Shown: piece after piece, positions 52,192 through 59,547 of the stretch
Layout of the letters: every line of letters begins with the position of its first letter
Numbering within the stretch: position 1 is the first letter of the stretch
Origin: Streptomyces varsoviensis
Lineage (GTDB): Bacteria > Actinomycetota > Actinomycetes > Streptomycetales > Streptomycetaceae
Direction: 5' to 3'
Assembly (NCBI RefSeq): GCF_000718635.1
Contig: NZ_JOBF01000022.1
Span: forward strand, 184,773-248,772
Length of the DNA stretch: 64,000 nucleotides
The notes under the pieces: model-generated
Database searches by the model: none
What the model was told of the DNA's origin: nothing
Seen by the model: the letters and a program-made list of their open reading frames with translations, nothing else
Translations under genes and position numbers: made by a program

Positions 52192-53007
52192 ATGCCAGGA
52201 GAACGGTTGACCCAGCAGGAGCGCCAGCGCATCGCCGCCGGGCTCGCCGGCGGTCTCTCGTACGCCGAGATCGCGCGCCGGCTGGAGCGGCCGACCTCGA
52301 CGATCAGCCGGGAGATCGGCCGCAACGGCGGCCCCCGCGGCTACCAGCCCCAGCAGGCGCAGCGGGCCACGGTCCAGCGGGCGCGGCGCGGCACGCCGAC
52401 GGTCGCGTACGGGGCCGGGGCGCGCGCAGGCGTGCGGGCCGGGGCACGAGGGGCCGGGGCGGTGGGCGCGGTGGGCGCGGTGGGCGCGGTGAAGGGTCGG
52501 GCGGGGGAGACGGGGGAGTACAGAGAGGTCGAGGCGGTTGGGGGGTACGGGGAGGCCGGGGAGGTTGACGAGGGGGCGGTGGCGGAGATCATCGAGCAGG
52601 CGGTCCGTACGGGCCTGCCGAGGATGATCGCGCGCGTCCACGTCGACCTTCTGCTGTCCGACGACGGCCGGCGCACCGCCGCCGAGCTGACCCGCAGGCT
52701 GCGCGTCAGCCCCGCCTCTGTCTCCGTGGCCGTCAACTACCTCGTCGAGAACGGCTACGTCCGGCGCGAACGCGACACGGGACGGCGGCGCGATGTCTAC
52801 GTGGTCGATGACGACGCCTTGTACCACTCCGTCGTACTCAGCACGCGGCATACGCTCGACTCGGCGCGGGCCGCGCTGGCGGCGGCGGAGTCGGCCGGGC
52901 CCGACAGCGCCGTGGGGCGGCGACTGGCCAAGGCGGGGGCGTTCTTGGAGCGGGTCAGCCTGGAGATGATGGAGTCGGCGGACCGCTGGCGGGACCTTCT
53001 GGCGTGA
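52192..53007 (+). CDS. GbsR/MarR-type regulator fused to an IS30-like N-terminal HTH
   Basis: 271 residues from ATG at 52192; an upstream ATG at 52162 abuts the palindrome and would add 10 residues. Residues 1–55 (LTQQERQRIAAGLAGGLSYAEIARRLERPTSTISREIGRNGG) are an HTH_38 domain like the N-terminus of IS30 transposases. A Gly/Ala/Val/Glu low-complexity spacer (about 65–130) follows, then a MarR/GbsR winged helix (LLLSDDGRRTAAELTRRLRVSPASVSVAVNYLVENGYVRRE) and a helical dimer region. Two DNA-binding modules in one chain suggest binding to two sites or an unusual operator. The 3' end overlaps the converging XRE gene by 53 bp. Confidence 0.8.
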   Translation: MPGERLTQQERQRIAAGLAGGLSYAEIARRLERPTSTISREIGRNGGPRGYQPQQAQRATVQRARRGTPTVAYGAGARAGVRAGARGAGAVGAVGAVGAVKGRAGETGEYREVEAVGGYGEAGEVDEGAVAEIIEQAVRTGLPRMIARVHVDLLLSDDGRRTAAELTRRLRVSPASVSVAVNYLVENGYVRRERDTGRRRDVYVVDDDALYHSVVLSTRHTLDSARAALAAAESAGPDSAVGRRLAKAGAFLERVSLEMMESADRWRDLLA

Positions 53008-53992
53008 CGGGTGCCTGGGCCTGGCCGCCGCTGTTTGCCGGAACGCCGTCAGCCGGGCTGCCGTCAGCCGGGCTGCCGTTTGCCGGACTGCCCTCCGTCA
53101 GGCCGCCGTTGGGCTGGTGGGGGCCCTCGGGCTGGGGGCCGGGGTGGGAGAGCGAGGCGAGGAGCCGCAGTTTCTCGTCGCTGTCGCTGTTCTTGTCGGG
53201 GTAGTAGACGACGAGGATGACGTCGGCGATGGGTAGTTTGTCGCGGTGGAGCCGTAGTTCGCCGACGGCGGGGTGGTGGACGGTGGCGGTGCCGCCGTCG
53301 AGGAGGCGCACGTCGTGGCGGGCCCACAGGGTCCGGAACCGCTGGCTGGACAGGGCGAGTTCGCCGACGAGCTCCACGAACCGCGGGTTGTCGGTGTCAT
53401 CGCCGATGCTGGTGCGCAGGGCCGCGACGAATTCGGCGGTGGCCTGCGCCCAGTCCTGGTGGAAGGACCGCTCCTCGGGGTCGAGGAGCAGGGAGCGCAG
53501 CCGGTTCTCGCCGGGCCGCAGACGGGGCGAGAGCGCGACGGCCATCGGATTGGAGGCCAGGACATCGAACGCGCGCCCCTCCACGAACGCGGGGATCTGG
53601 AGGTGCGCGAGCAGTTCGTGCACCCGTGCCGGTACGTGCTCGGGCCGCTTGCGGCGCGGCGCCCTGGGGCGGGCGGCGGCGAGGCCGATGAGATACGTGC
53701 GTTCGACGTCGTCGAGGCGCAGGACGCGTGCGAGCGCGGAGAGGACCTGGGGGGAGGGGTTCTTGTCGCGGCCCCGCTCCAGGCGCAGGTAGTAGTCCGG
53801 GCTGATGCCGGCGAGGAGCGCGACCTCCTCCCGGCGCAGGCCGGGCACGCGGCGGTTGCCTCCGGGCGGGAGCCCCGCCTGCTCCGGGGTGACGAGTTCG
53901 CGCCGGGCGCGGAGGTAGCCGCCGAGCCGGTTGCCGGGCGCTGTGTCCTCGCCGCTCCTGCCGCTCCTGCCGCTCCTGTGCTTATCGGTCAT
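52955..53992 (-). CDS. XRE-family regulator with MmyB-like ligand domain
   Basis: 345 residues from ATG at 53992. N-terminal HTH (LGGYLRARRELVTPEQAGLPPGGNRRVPGLRREEVALLAGISPDYYLRLERG, about 22–73) and an MmyB-like domain (about 110–285, with SNPMAVALSPRLRPGENRLR and NPRFVELVGELALSSQRFRTLWARHDV). The tail (about 300–345) holds SPADG/SPANG repeats, encoded by 15-bp DNA repeats near 53045–53095, and extends 53 bp into the converging gene's 3' end. It is divergent from the SDR at 54246, a frequent MmyB–SDR pairing in actinobacteria, so it probably represses that SDR. Confidence 0.87.
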   Translation of the reverse strand: MTDKHRSGRSGRSGEDTAPGNRLGGYLRARRELVTPEQAGLPPGGNRRVPGLRREEVALLAGISPDYYLRLERGRDKNPSPQVLSALARVLRLDDVERTYLIGLAAARPRAPRRKRPEHVPARVHELLAHLQIPAFVEGRAFDVLASNPMAVALSPRLRPGENRLRSLLLDPEERSFHQDWAQATAEFVAALRTSIGDDTDNPRFVELVGELALSSQRFRTLWARHDVRLLDGGTATVHHPAVGELRLHRDKLPIADVILVVYYPDKNSDSDEKLRLLASLSHPGPQPEGPHQPNGGLTEGSPANGSPADGSPADGVPANSGGQAQAPVTPEGPASGPPTPSSPG

Positions 53993-54130
53993 ACCGCCAC
54001 CGTAATGCGGTGCGTACGACGCAGAGGGGGCCCTGGGAGGGCCAGGGAAAACGGGAGCCCTGCCACGTACTGCGGATTCCGTCAAGACTGATGTCAGGCC
54101 GTTCCTTCGGATCATCTATGAACGGCAGAA

Positions 54131-54170
54131 CCTCATCAGCCACATCCGGTACCTCATCAGCCACACCCGG
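54131..54170. promoter_or_regulatory. Two 19-bp direct repeats upstream of the SDR gene
   Basis: CCTCATCAGCCACATCCGG (54131–54149) and CCTCATCAGCCACACCCGG (54152–54170) differ at one base and repeat every 21 bp (two helical turns), in the 253-bp region between the XRE and SDR genes. Possible tandem binding sites for the XRE regulator. Confidence 0.5.
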
Positions 54171-54245
54171 CCACCGGCCACCGGCCCTCCCGGGGCCCGG
54201 CCCTCCCAGGCCCTGGCCCGGCGGCCATTTTCTAGGGAAGACCTC

Positions 54246-55007
54246 ATGGACCTCTCCAACCGCACCGTTCTCGTCGTCGGCGGAACCTCCGGCATCGGGC
54301 GGGAACTGGCCCGCCGGTTCGCCGCGGCGGGCAGCACCGTGGCCGTCGGCGGCCGTAGCCCGCAGGGGCTCGCGGAACTCGCCGAGGAAGGCTTCGGCAC
54401 GTTCCGTATCGATGTGACCGACGGTGACTCCGTCGCAGCCGCCCGCGACGCCGTACTCGCCCAGTACCCGGAGCTGGACACGGTGGTGACGATGCCCGGC
54501 GTCATGCTCATGGAGGACCTGCGCGACCCCGAGCACTTCGAGGCGGCGCGGACGACGATCGACACCAACCTGGTCGGCACGATCAGGGTCGTCGACGCCT
54601 TTACCCCGCACCTGGTGGGGCGGGGCGTCGGCGACTTCATCACCGTCACCTCCGGCATCGCCTTCCTGCCGTTCCCGCCCATGCCCACCTACGCCGCGTC
54701 CAAGGCGGCGGTCCACGCCTATTCCGAGGCCCTGCGCGCCCAACTCGCCGGCACCGGCGTCGGCGTCGTCGAACTCGTCCCCCCGGCCGTCGCCACCGCC
54801 GGCCAGGAGAAGGTCAACCCGCACGCCCTGCCGCTCGACGCCTTCGCCACCGAGGTCATGGACCTGCTCGCCCAGAACCCGACCCCGCCCGAAGTCCTGG
54901 TCGAAGGTGTCCTCATGCACCGCTGGGCCGAGCGCGACGGCACGTACGCCGACCTCGTCGCCCAGCGCTCCCAGGCCCTGTCCCTCCTTCCTGGCCGACA
55001 GGGCTGA
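54246..55007 (+). CDS. Short-chain dehydrogenase (DltE-like SDR)
   Basis: 253 residues. Cofactor loop VVGGTSGIGRELARRF, NAG equivalent replaced by TMPGVML, Ser in TVTSGIAF, and YAASKAAVHAYSEALR for the catalytic Tyr/Lys. The usual NNAG is therefore not conserved, as in DltE-type SDRs. NAD(P)-dependent; substrate unknown. ATG at 54246 behind GGGAAG. It is divergent from the XRE–MmyB regulator that likely controls it. Confidence 0.9.
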   Translation: MDLSNRTVLVVGGTSGIGRELARRFAAAGSTVAVGGRSPQGLAELAEEGFGTFRIDVTDGDSVAAARDAVLAQYPELDTVVTMPGVMLMEDLRDPEHFEAARTTIDTNLVGTIRVVDAFTPHLVGRGVGDFITVTSGIAFLPFPPMPTYAASKAAVHAYSEALRAQLAGTGVGVVELVPPAVATAGQEKVNPHALPLDAFATEVMDLLAQNPTPPEVLVEGVLMHRWAERDGTYADLVAQRSQALSLLPGRQG

Positions 55008-55090
55008 CACCCCGCAGGTCTGACACCCGGCTGAAGGCCCTGGATGCCGCCGTCGCGGGCGTTCGAACAGACGCCCGCGCGCCTGGTGCA

Positions 55091-55519
55091 ATGATTACGA
55101 TCATGGATGAAGGCAGACAGAAGCGAATAACCTTCGGCACCCTCCTGGGGGTGGCCCTCGCCGCGTACCTACCGACCGGCATCGCCCTGGGGGAGCGGCT
55201 GTTCACGTCGGTGATCCTGGCCGTCATAGTTTTCTCGATCGTCAACAAGCTGATCTCCAGCTATCCGAGCGAGATCAGGAGCGCGCCGCCCATCACGCTG
55301 CTCGTTCTCGGCCTCATAGGAATCGTCCAGGACAGCCTGATCTGGCTGCTCGCCTCTTGGCTGAGCAGCCAGTTGGGGGCCGGCCTTCACGTCGACGATC
55401 TTGGCGGAGCCGTGTGGGGCGGCCTCGTGGTCCGGGCCGCGACTCTGGCCTGCCTCGCCATCCCGACGCGGAAGGCGGCGGAAGGCGAAGGAGGCAAAGG
55501 AGGCGAAGGAGGCGCGTGA
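55091..55519 (+). CDS. Phage holin family-4-like (YvlD-type) small membrane protein
   Basis: 142 residues, four hydrophobic segments (about 14–34, 37–53, 66–88 and 104–124). The pattern ITLLVLGLIGIVQDSLIWLLASWLSSQLGAGLHVDDLGGAVWGGLVVR closely follows the 'phage holin family' proteins (YvlD-like), which are widespread non-phage membrane proteins of unclear function. The tail is a Gly/Glu/Lys run. A second ATG (55103) would also serve. No lysin or phage genes are near, so a lytic role is not implied. Confidence 0.7.
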   Translation: MITIMDEGRQKRITFGTLLGVALAAYLPTGIALGERLFTSVILAVIVFSIVNKLISSYPSEIRSAPPITLLVLGLIGIVQDSLIWLLASWLSSQLGAGLHVDDLGGAVWGGLVVRAATLACLAIPTRKAAEGEGGKGGEGGA

Positions 55520-55656
55520 TGCGTAGCCGGGCGCAGCTCTTCCGCGCGGCAGCGAAGCGCTGACAGGGCCGTCTTCGACCATCGACCATCGTCGCCGCGG
55601 CGACCAGTCCGGCCTCCGGGCCGGGCACTCCGCCGAGGAGCGGGCGCGGCCTTGAT

Positions 55657-55686
55657 TGTTAACGCGTTAACAGTTAGCGTATTAAC
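55657..55686. promoter_or_regulatory. Two adjacent MarR-type operators
   Basis: Perfect palindrome TGTTAACGCGTTAACA (55657–55672) directly followed by GTTAGCGTATTAAC (55673–55686), a near copy. The second ends one base before the marR start codon, so the promoter and the start are both covered. Confidence 0.8.
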
Positions 55687-55687
55687 C

Positions 55688-56128
55688 ATGGACGGGTTGA
55701 AGCGTGAGAGCACGTTGGAGCTGATGCGGTGGGTGGTGTGGGGGCAGCGGCGCATCGCTGAAGAGTGGATTCGGGAGCGCGGCCTCACGCACGAGCAGAG
55801 CGCCGTGTTGGCGTACCTGTCAAAGAACCCGGCGGCCATTCAGCGCGACGTCGCACGGGCTATGCGCACCAGCGCGCCGAGCGTCTCGCGGCTCCTGGCC
55901 GGGCTTGAGCGGCGCGGACTCGTGGAGCGCCAGGCGCAGGAGGGCGACACGCGCAGCCGTCGGGTGCGTATCACCCCGGCGGGCTCCGAACTGATCCAGG
56001 GTTTCGCGGAGGCCATGGACCGGGTCGAGGAATCGATCCTCGCGCCGCTGGACGCCGCGGAGCAGACGCGGCTCCGCGAACTCCTGGAACAGCTCGCATC
56101 CCGGATCGAGCCGCCCCGCTCTCCGTAA
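55688..56128 (+). CDS. MarR-family transcriptional regulator
   Basis: 146 residues from ATG at 55688. Winged HTH with recognition region IQRDVARAMRTSAPSVSRLLAGLERRGLVERQAQEGDTRSRRVRITPAG (about 48–98) and flanking dimerisation helices. An upstream GTG/ATG frame exists but passes through the operators. With no ribosome-binding site and operators touching the start, the mRNA may be leaderless. It probably represses itself and the downstream Tet(X)-like gene. Confidence 0.9.
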   Translation: MDGLKRESTLELMRWVVWGQRRIAEEWIRERGLTHEQSAVLAYLSKNPAAIQRDVARAMRTSAPSVSRLLAGLERRGLVERQAQEGDTRSRRVRITPAGSELIQGFAEAMDRVEESILAPLDAAEQTRLRELLEQLASRIEPPRSP

Positions 56129-56279
56129 CCCGGCGCTCCCGCTCGGCACGGCTCGGCAGGGTCCGGCCCGGCCCGGCCCAGCACGGCCCGGCCCGGCACG
56201 GCACGGCCCAGCATGGCTCGGGAGTCTCGCGGGCAGGGCAGCAACTGGGCCTCACCCACCAGCAGCAAGGAAGGCATGC

Positions 56280-57365
56280 ATGACTCGGATCACGATCATC
56301 GGAGCAGGTCTGGCGGGGCTGACGCTGGCACGGACCCTGGCGGTTCATGGAATCCCGTCCACGGTGTACGAAGCGGAGGCGTCCGCGCTGGCCCGGGGCC
56401 AAGGCGGCATGCTCGACATCCACGACTACAACGGGCAGCACGGAATCCGCGCCGCCGGCCTGATGGACGGCTTCCGCTCCCTCGTCCTCGAAGGCCGCCA
56501 GGCGTCCCGCGACGTGGCGCCCGACGGCACCATCCTGGCGGACCAGCCCGATGACCCCGCCGGAGGCCGCCCCGAGGTGCAGCGCGGCGAACTGCGCCAG
56601 TTGCTGCTGGAGTCGCTGCCCGCCGGTACGGTCGTCTGGGACCACAAGGTCCGGGGCGTTCGTACTCTCGCCGACGGCCGTCACGAAGTGACCTTCGCCG
56701 GCGGATCGACGATCGTCACCGACATCCTCGTGGGCGCCGACGGCGCCTGGTCGAAGGTCCGGCCGCTGCTCTCCGATGCCACGCCCGCCTATGCCGGACG
56801 CTCGATGGTCGAGACGTACCTGTACGAGAGCGACACCCGGCACCCCGCCACCCTGGCGCTGGTCGGCGGCGGGTCGATGACCGCGTACGACGAGACCACC
56901 CGCATCGGCCTCGGTGTGCAGCGCGAACGCGCGGACACCCTGCACTCCTACGCCATGTTCGACCAGCCGCTCGCCTGGTTCGACGGCATCGACTTCAACG
57001 ACGGCCCCGCTGCCGCCCGCACGGTCGCGGCGATGTTCGAGGGGTGGGCGCCGGAGCTCGTCGCCCTCGTCGCGGACACCGACATCCCGCCGATGTTCCG
57101 CCCCTTGTACGGGCTGCCGATCGGCCACCGCTGGGAACACGTACCCGGAGTCACGCTCATCGGAGACGCCGCCCACCTGGCACCGCCGGACGGCGAAGGC
57201 GCGAACTGGGCCCTCTTCGACGCGGGCCAACTCGGCGACGCCATCGCCGACCACCCGCAGGACATCGACGCGGCCATCCGCGCCTACGAAGCCGCGCTCT
57301 TCCCACGGAACACCGACACCGCGACCGCCGCCGCGGCCTTCTACCCCGAATTCCAGCCCAACTGA
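56280..57365 (+). CDS. Tet(X)-like FAD-dependent monooxygenase
   Basis: 361 residues from ATG at 56280 (AAGGAAGG upstream). FAD loop IIGAGLAGLTLARTLAVHGI, GGMLDIHDYNGQ, the Arg in EVQRGELRQLLLESLP, DG motif VGADGAWSKVRPLLS, and GDAAHLAPPDGEGANWALFDAGQL: the arrangement of Tet(X)/RebC-type flavin hydroxylases. It probably hydroxylates an aromatic or polyketide-like compound, possibly inactivating an antibiotic; tetracycline activity cannot be claimed from sequence. It is 151 bp after marR, with a GGCCCGGC-rich repeat tract (56150–56216) between. Confidence 0.88.
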   Translation: MTRITIIGAGLAGLTLARTLAVHGIPSTVYEAEASALARGQGGMLDIHDYNGQHGIRAAGLMDGFRSLVLEGRQASRDVAPDGTILADQPDDPAGGRPEVQRGELRQLLLESLPAGTVVWDHKVRGVRTLADGRHEVTFAGGSTIVTDILVGADGAWSKVRPLLSDATPAYAGRSMVETYLYESDTRHPATLALVGGGSMTAYDETTRIGLGVQRERADTLHSYAMFDQPLAWFDGIDFNDGPAAARTVAAMFEGWAPELVALVADTDIPPMFRPLYGLPIGHRWEHVPGVTLIGDAAHLAPPDGEGANWALFDAGQLGDAIADHPQDIDAAIRAYEAALFPRNTDTATAAAAFYPEFQPN

Positions 57366-57688
57366 TCACAGCGAGCGCCTGGACAAGCCCGAGGCCGCGA
57401 TCGGACCGGCCGTGAAGGTCGTGGCGTCGTTCCGGGGGATGCGCGGCCGGCGGAAGAGCGCGTGGCCGGGGGAGGGGGCGGGGGCGGGGGCGGGGGGAGT
57501 TTGGGGTGCGGGCGGCGTGCGCTGGGCTCGCGTTGGTCCATCTGGTGTCTCCTGGTCCGCTTCGGGCGGCGGTCCGCCGGGTTCGGGGAGGTCGCTGCTT
57601 CTACGTTGGGCGGTGGGGCCGGCGGTCACGTGGACTGGTTCGGCCGTACGGGTCCGTGCGTCAAGGCGTTGAAGGACGGTGCAGTGCG
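57366..57688. other. Gene-free stretch with a G-run tract
   Basis: 323 bp between the monooxygenase and RCC1 genes. No coding frame with family character was found. At 57468–57498 there are five consecutive runs of five or six G separated by single bases, a strong G-quadruplex motif on the plus strand. Nothing else was recognised. Confidence 0.6.
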
Positions 57689-58627
57689 ATGACATCGACG
57701 CGGAGCGGAACGCCCGGCGCGGCCGCGGTCGGCGGCGAGCGGGCGGGGCGGCTCCTCGCCGAGGGGGACGGCGAAGGGCTGCCGCAGCTCAAGGCCGCCG
57801 CGCGGGACAGGAACATCGCCGTGGTCGCGGCCGGCCCGTTTCACAGCCTGGCGGTGACGGATCAGGGGGAGCTGCTGGCCGCGGGGGATGACGGACAGGG
57901 CCAGGTCTCGGGCGTCAAGGCAGCGGCCGTCGGCAAGAAGACCATCGGCGCCGGCGCCGGAGCGCGGCACTGCCTGGCGGTGACGGCCCAGGGAGAGTTG
58001 CTGGCCGCGGGGGAGGACGAGCAGGGCCAGGTGTCAGGGATCAAGGCCGCCGCGGCAGGCCGGACGGTCGTCGCGGTGGGCGCCGGCTGGTACCACAGCC
58101 TGGCCGTGACGGGCCGGGGAGAACTCCTCGCCGCGGGCGACGACGAACACGGCCAGGTCTCGGGCATCGCGGCTGCCGCCGAGGGGAAGACGGTCACCGC
58201 CGTCGCCGCCGGCATGGCGCACAGCCTGGCCGTGACGGACCGGGGGGAACTGCTCGCCGCGGGCTACGACGGCGAGGACGGACGCGTATCGGCGCTCAAG
58301 GCCGCCGCGGCAGGCAGGACGGTCGTCACGGTGGGCGCCGGCTGGTACCACAGCCTCGCCGTGACGGCCCAGGGAGAACTCCTCGCCGCGGGCTACGACG
58401 AGCAGGGCCAGGTCTCGGGCATCAAGGCCGCCGCCGCAGGCAAGACGGTCACCGTGGTCGCCGCCGGGGAGGGCCACAGTCTGGCCGTGACGGATCAGGG
58501 CGAACTGCTCGCCGCGGGGGACGACGAGTACGGGCAGGTCACGGCGATCCTCGCGGCTGCCGAGGGCAAGAAGATCATCGGCGTCGCGGCGGGCATGCGC
58601 CACAGCCTGGCCATCGACGTGACCTGA
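57689..58627 (+). CDS. RCC1-like seven-bladed beta-propeller protein
   Basis: 312 residues from ATG at 57689. After about 30 residues come repeats with the RCC1 pattern: xVAAGxxHSLAVTxxGELLAAGxDExGQVSGI, spaced about 40–47 residues. Six complete repeats are seen, plus a final half (VGVAAGMRHSLAIDVT) whose missing half is supplied by the N-terminal GRLLAEGDGEGLPQL. This is the 'velcro' closure of a seven-bladed propeller. No signal peptide is evident. RCC1-type propellers bind proteins; bacterial ones are mostly uncharacterised. The near-identical repeats (GWYHSLAVT twice) suggest recent internal duplication. Confidence 0.85.
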   Translation: MTSTRSGTPGAAAVGGERAGRLLAEGDGEGLPQLKAAARDRNIAVVAAGPFHSLAVTDQGELLAAGDDGQGQVSGVKAAAVGKKTIGAGAGARHCLAVTAQGELLAAGEDEQGQVSGIKAAAAGRTVVAVGAGWYHSLAVTGRGELLAAGDDEHGQVSGIAAAAEGKTVTAVAAGMAHSLAVTDRGELLAAGYDGEDGRVSALKAAAAGRTVVTVGAGWYHSLAVTAQGELLAAGYDEQGQVSGIKAAAAGKTVTVVAAGEGHSLAVTDQGELLAAGDDEYGQVTAILAAAEGKKIIGVAAGMRHSLAIDVT

Positions 58628-58735
58628 GCTGACCTGACCTATAGGTGGGAGCTCCCACGGCCCCCATATCGCGGGGTGCCCGGCTCCGTGGTGCGAACGG
58701 CGTTGCGCCGCCCGCACCGCCCGCACCGGCCGACG

Positions 58736-59194
58736 TCACTTCTTCTGCCAGTCCGTGTCCAGCAGGAAGATGTGCTGGTACTGGTACCACTGGCCGGCGG
58801 GCGTCTGCTGCTTCGTGGGATGCATTTTGAGGTCACTGCCCGATTTCGAGGGGACCAGCATCTCGTACGCGACGGCGCCGTGCGGAGTCTGTGCCGTCAA
58901 ATTGGCGTCCTCGTGGCCGCCGCTGACCGGCGTATAGGACACGACGAAGAGCTTCTGCCCCTTTTTGAGCTTCCCGACCCCCACCAGAACTACCGTCTCA
59001 TCCCCCACATCGAGCTGTTTCCCGCTGTGGCCCACATGCCCCATGCTGAGGATGATGTTGCTGAAACTCGACGGCAGCCAGGAATGCTTCTCGTGGTACT
59101 TGATGTACTTGGCGGCGATTCTCACCCACGCGGTGCAGTCCCGCGTGGTGTAGGCGTTCACCTCTTGCACCTTGGGATTGAAAAAGTCGGTCAC
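58736..59194 (-). CDS. Hypothetical protein, orphan
   Basis: 152 residues from GTG at 59194 with AGGAG six bases upstream; a longer open frame upstream lacks one and reads as low-quality Arg-rich sequence. The protein (VTDFFNPKVQEVNAYTTRDC..., AAKYIKYHEKHSWLPSSFSN, VGKLKKGQKLFVVSYT, QTPAGQWYQYQHIFLLDTDW) is rich in Lys, Tyr, His and Trp, with lower GC than its neighbours, suggesting transfer. No signal peptide and no family was recognised. It lies between two propeller genes. Confidence 0.65.
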   Translation of the reverse strand: MTDFFNPKVQEVNAYTTRDCTAWVRIAAKYIKYHEKHSWLPSSFSNIILSMGHVGHSGKQLDVGDETVVLVGVGKLKKGQKLFVVSYTPVSGGHEDANLTAQTPHGAVAYEMLVPSKSGSDLKMHPTKQQTPAGQWYQYQHIFLLDTDWQKK

Positions 59195-59436
59195 GACGAA
59201 CTCCTGCCGGATCGGCCAGTGCGGACAAGCGAACAGCCGGCCACGAGTGGAAAAACGGCTGCGGGCCAAAAGGACGTGGCCGCGCAGCGCGGCTGCGAGC
59301 CCGAGGAAAACGTAGACGAGCCGCCCGTGCCGAGCACGCCGGTTAGGCCGTCCGGCCGAGCGAGGCGTGCCACACGCCGCCCGAACTGTGGACGCCGAGC
59401 CGTCGGCCTGCTGCTGACCGTGGCCCACAAACGATG

Positions 59437-59480
59437 CCGGGCACTCGCCGAGGCCGTTTCGGCGCTCGGCGAATGCCCGG
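59437..59480 (-). terminator. Hairpin downstream of the NlpC/P60–propeller gene
   Basis: CCGGGCACTCGCCGA (59437–59451) pairs with TCGGCGAATGCCCGG (59466–59480) with one G·T position. A 16-bp direct repeat, GCGAATGCCCGGTTCA, follows at 59469–59484 and 59485–59500. The region 59195–59547 has no other supportable feature. Confidence 0.7.
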
Positions 59481-59547
59481 TTCAGCGAATGCCCGGTTCA
59501 GCGACTCAATGCGAGGCACATGTCGACATCAGTGGCTGGGTTCTTCT

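Noticed and set aside
55091..55519. Prophage remnant based on the holin-like protein
   Set aside because: This holin family is common in non-phage bacterial genomes, and no lysin, structural or integrase gene is nearby.
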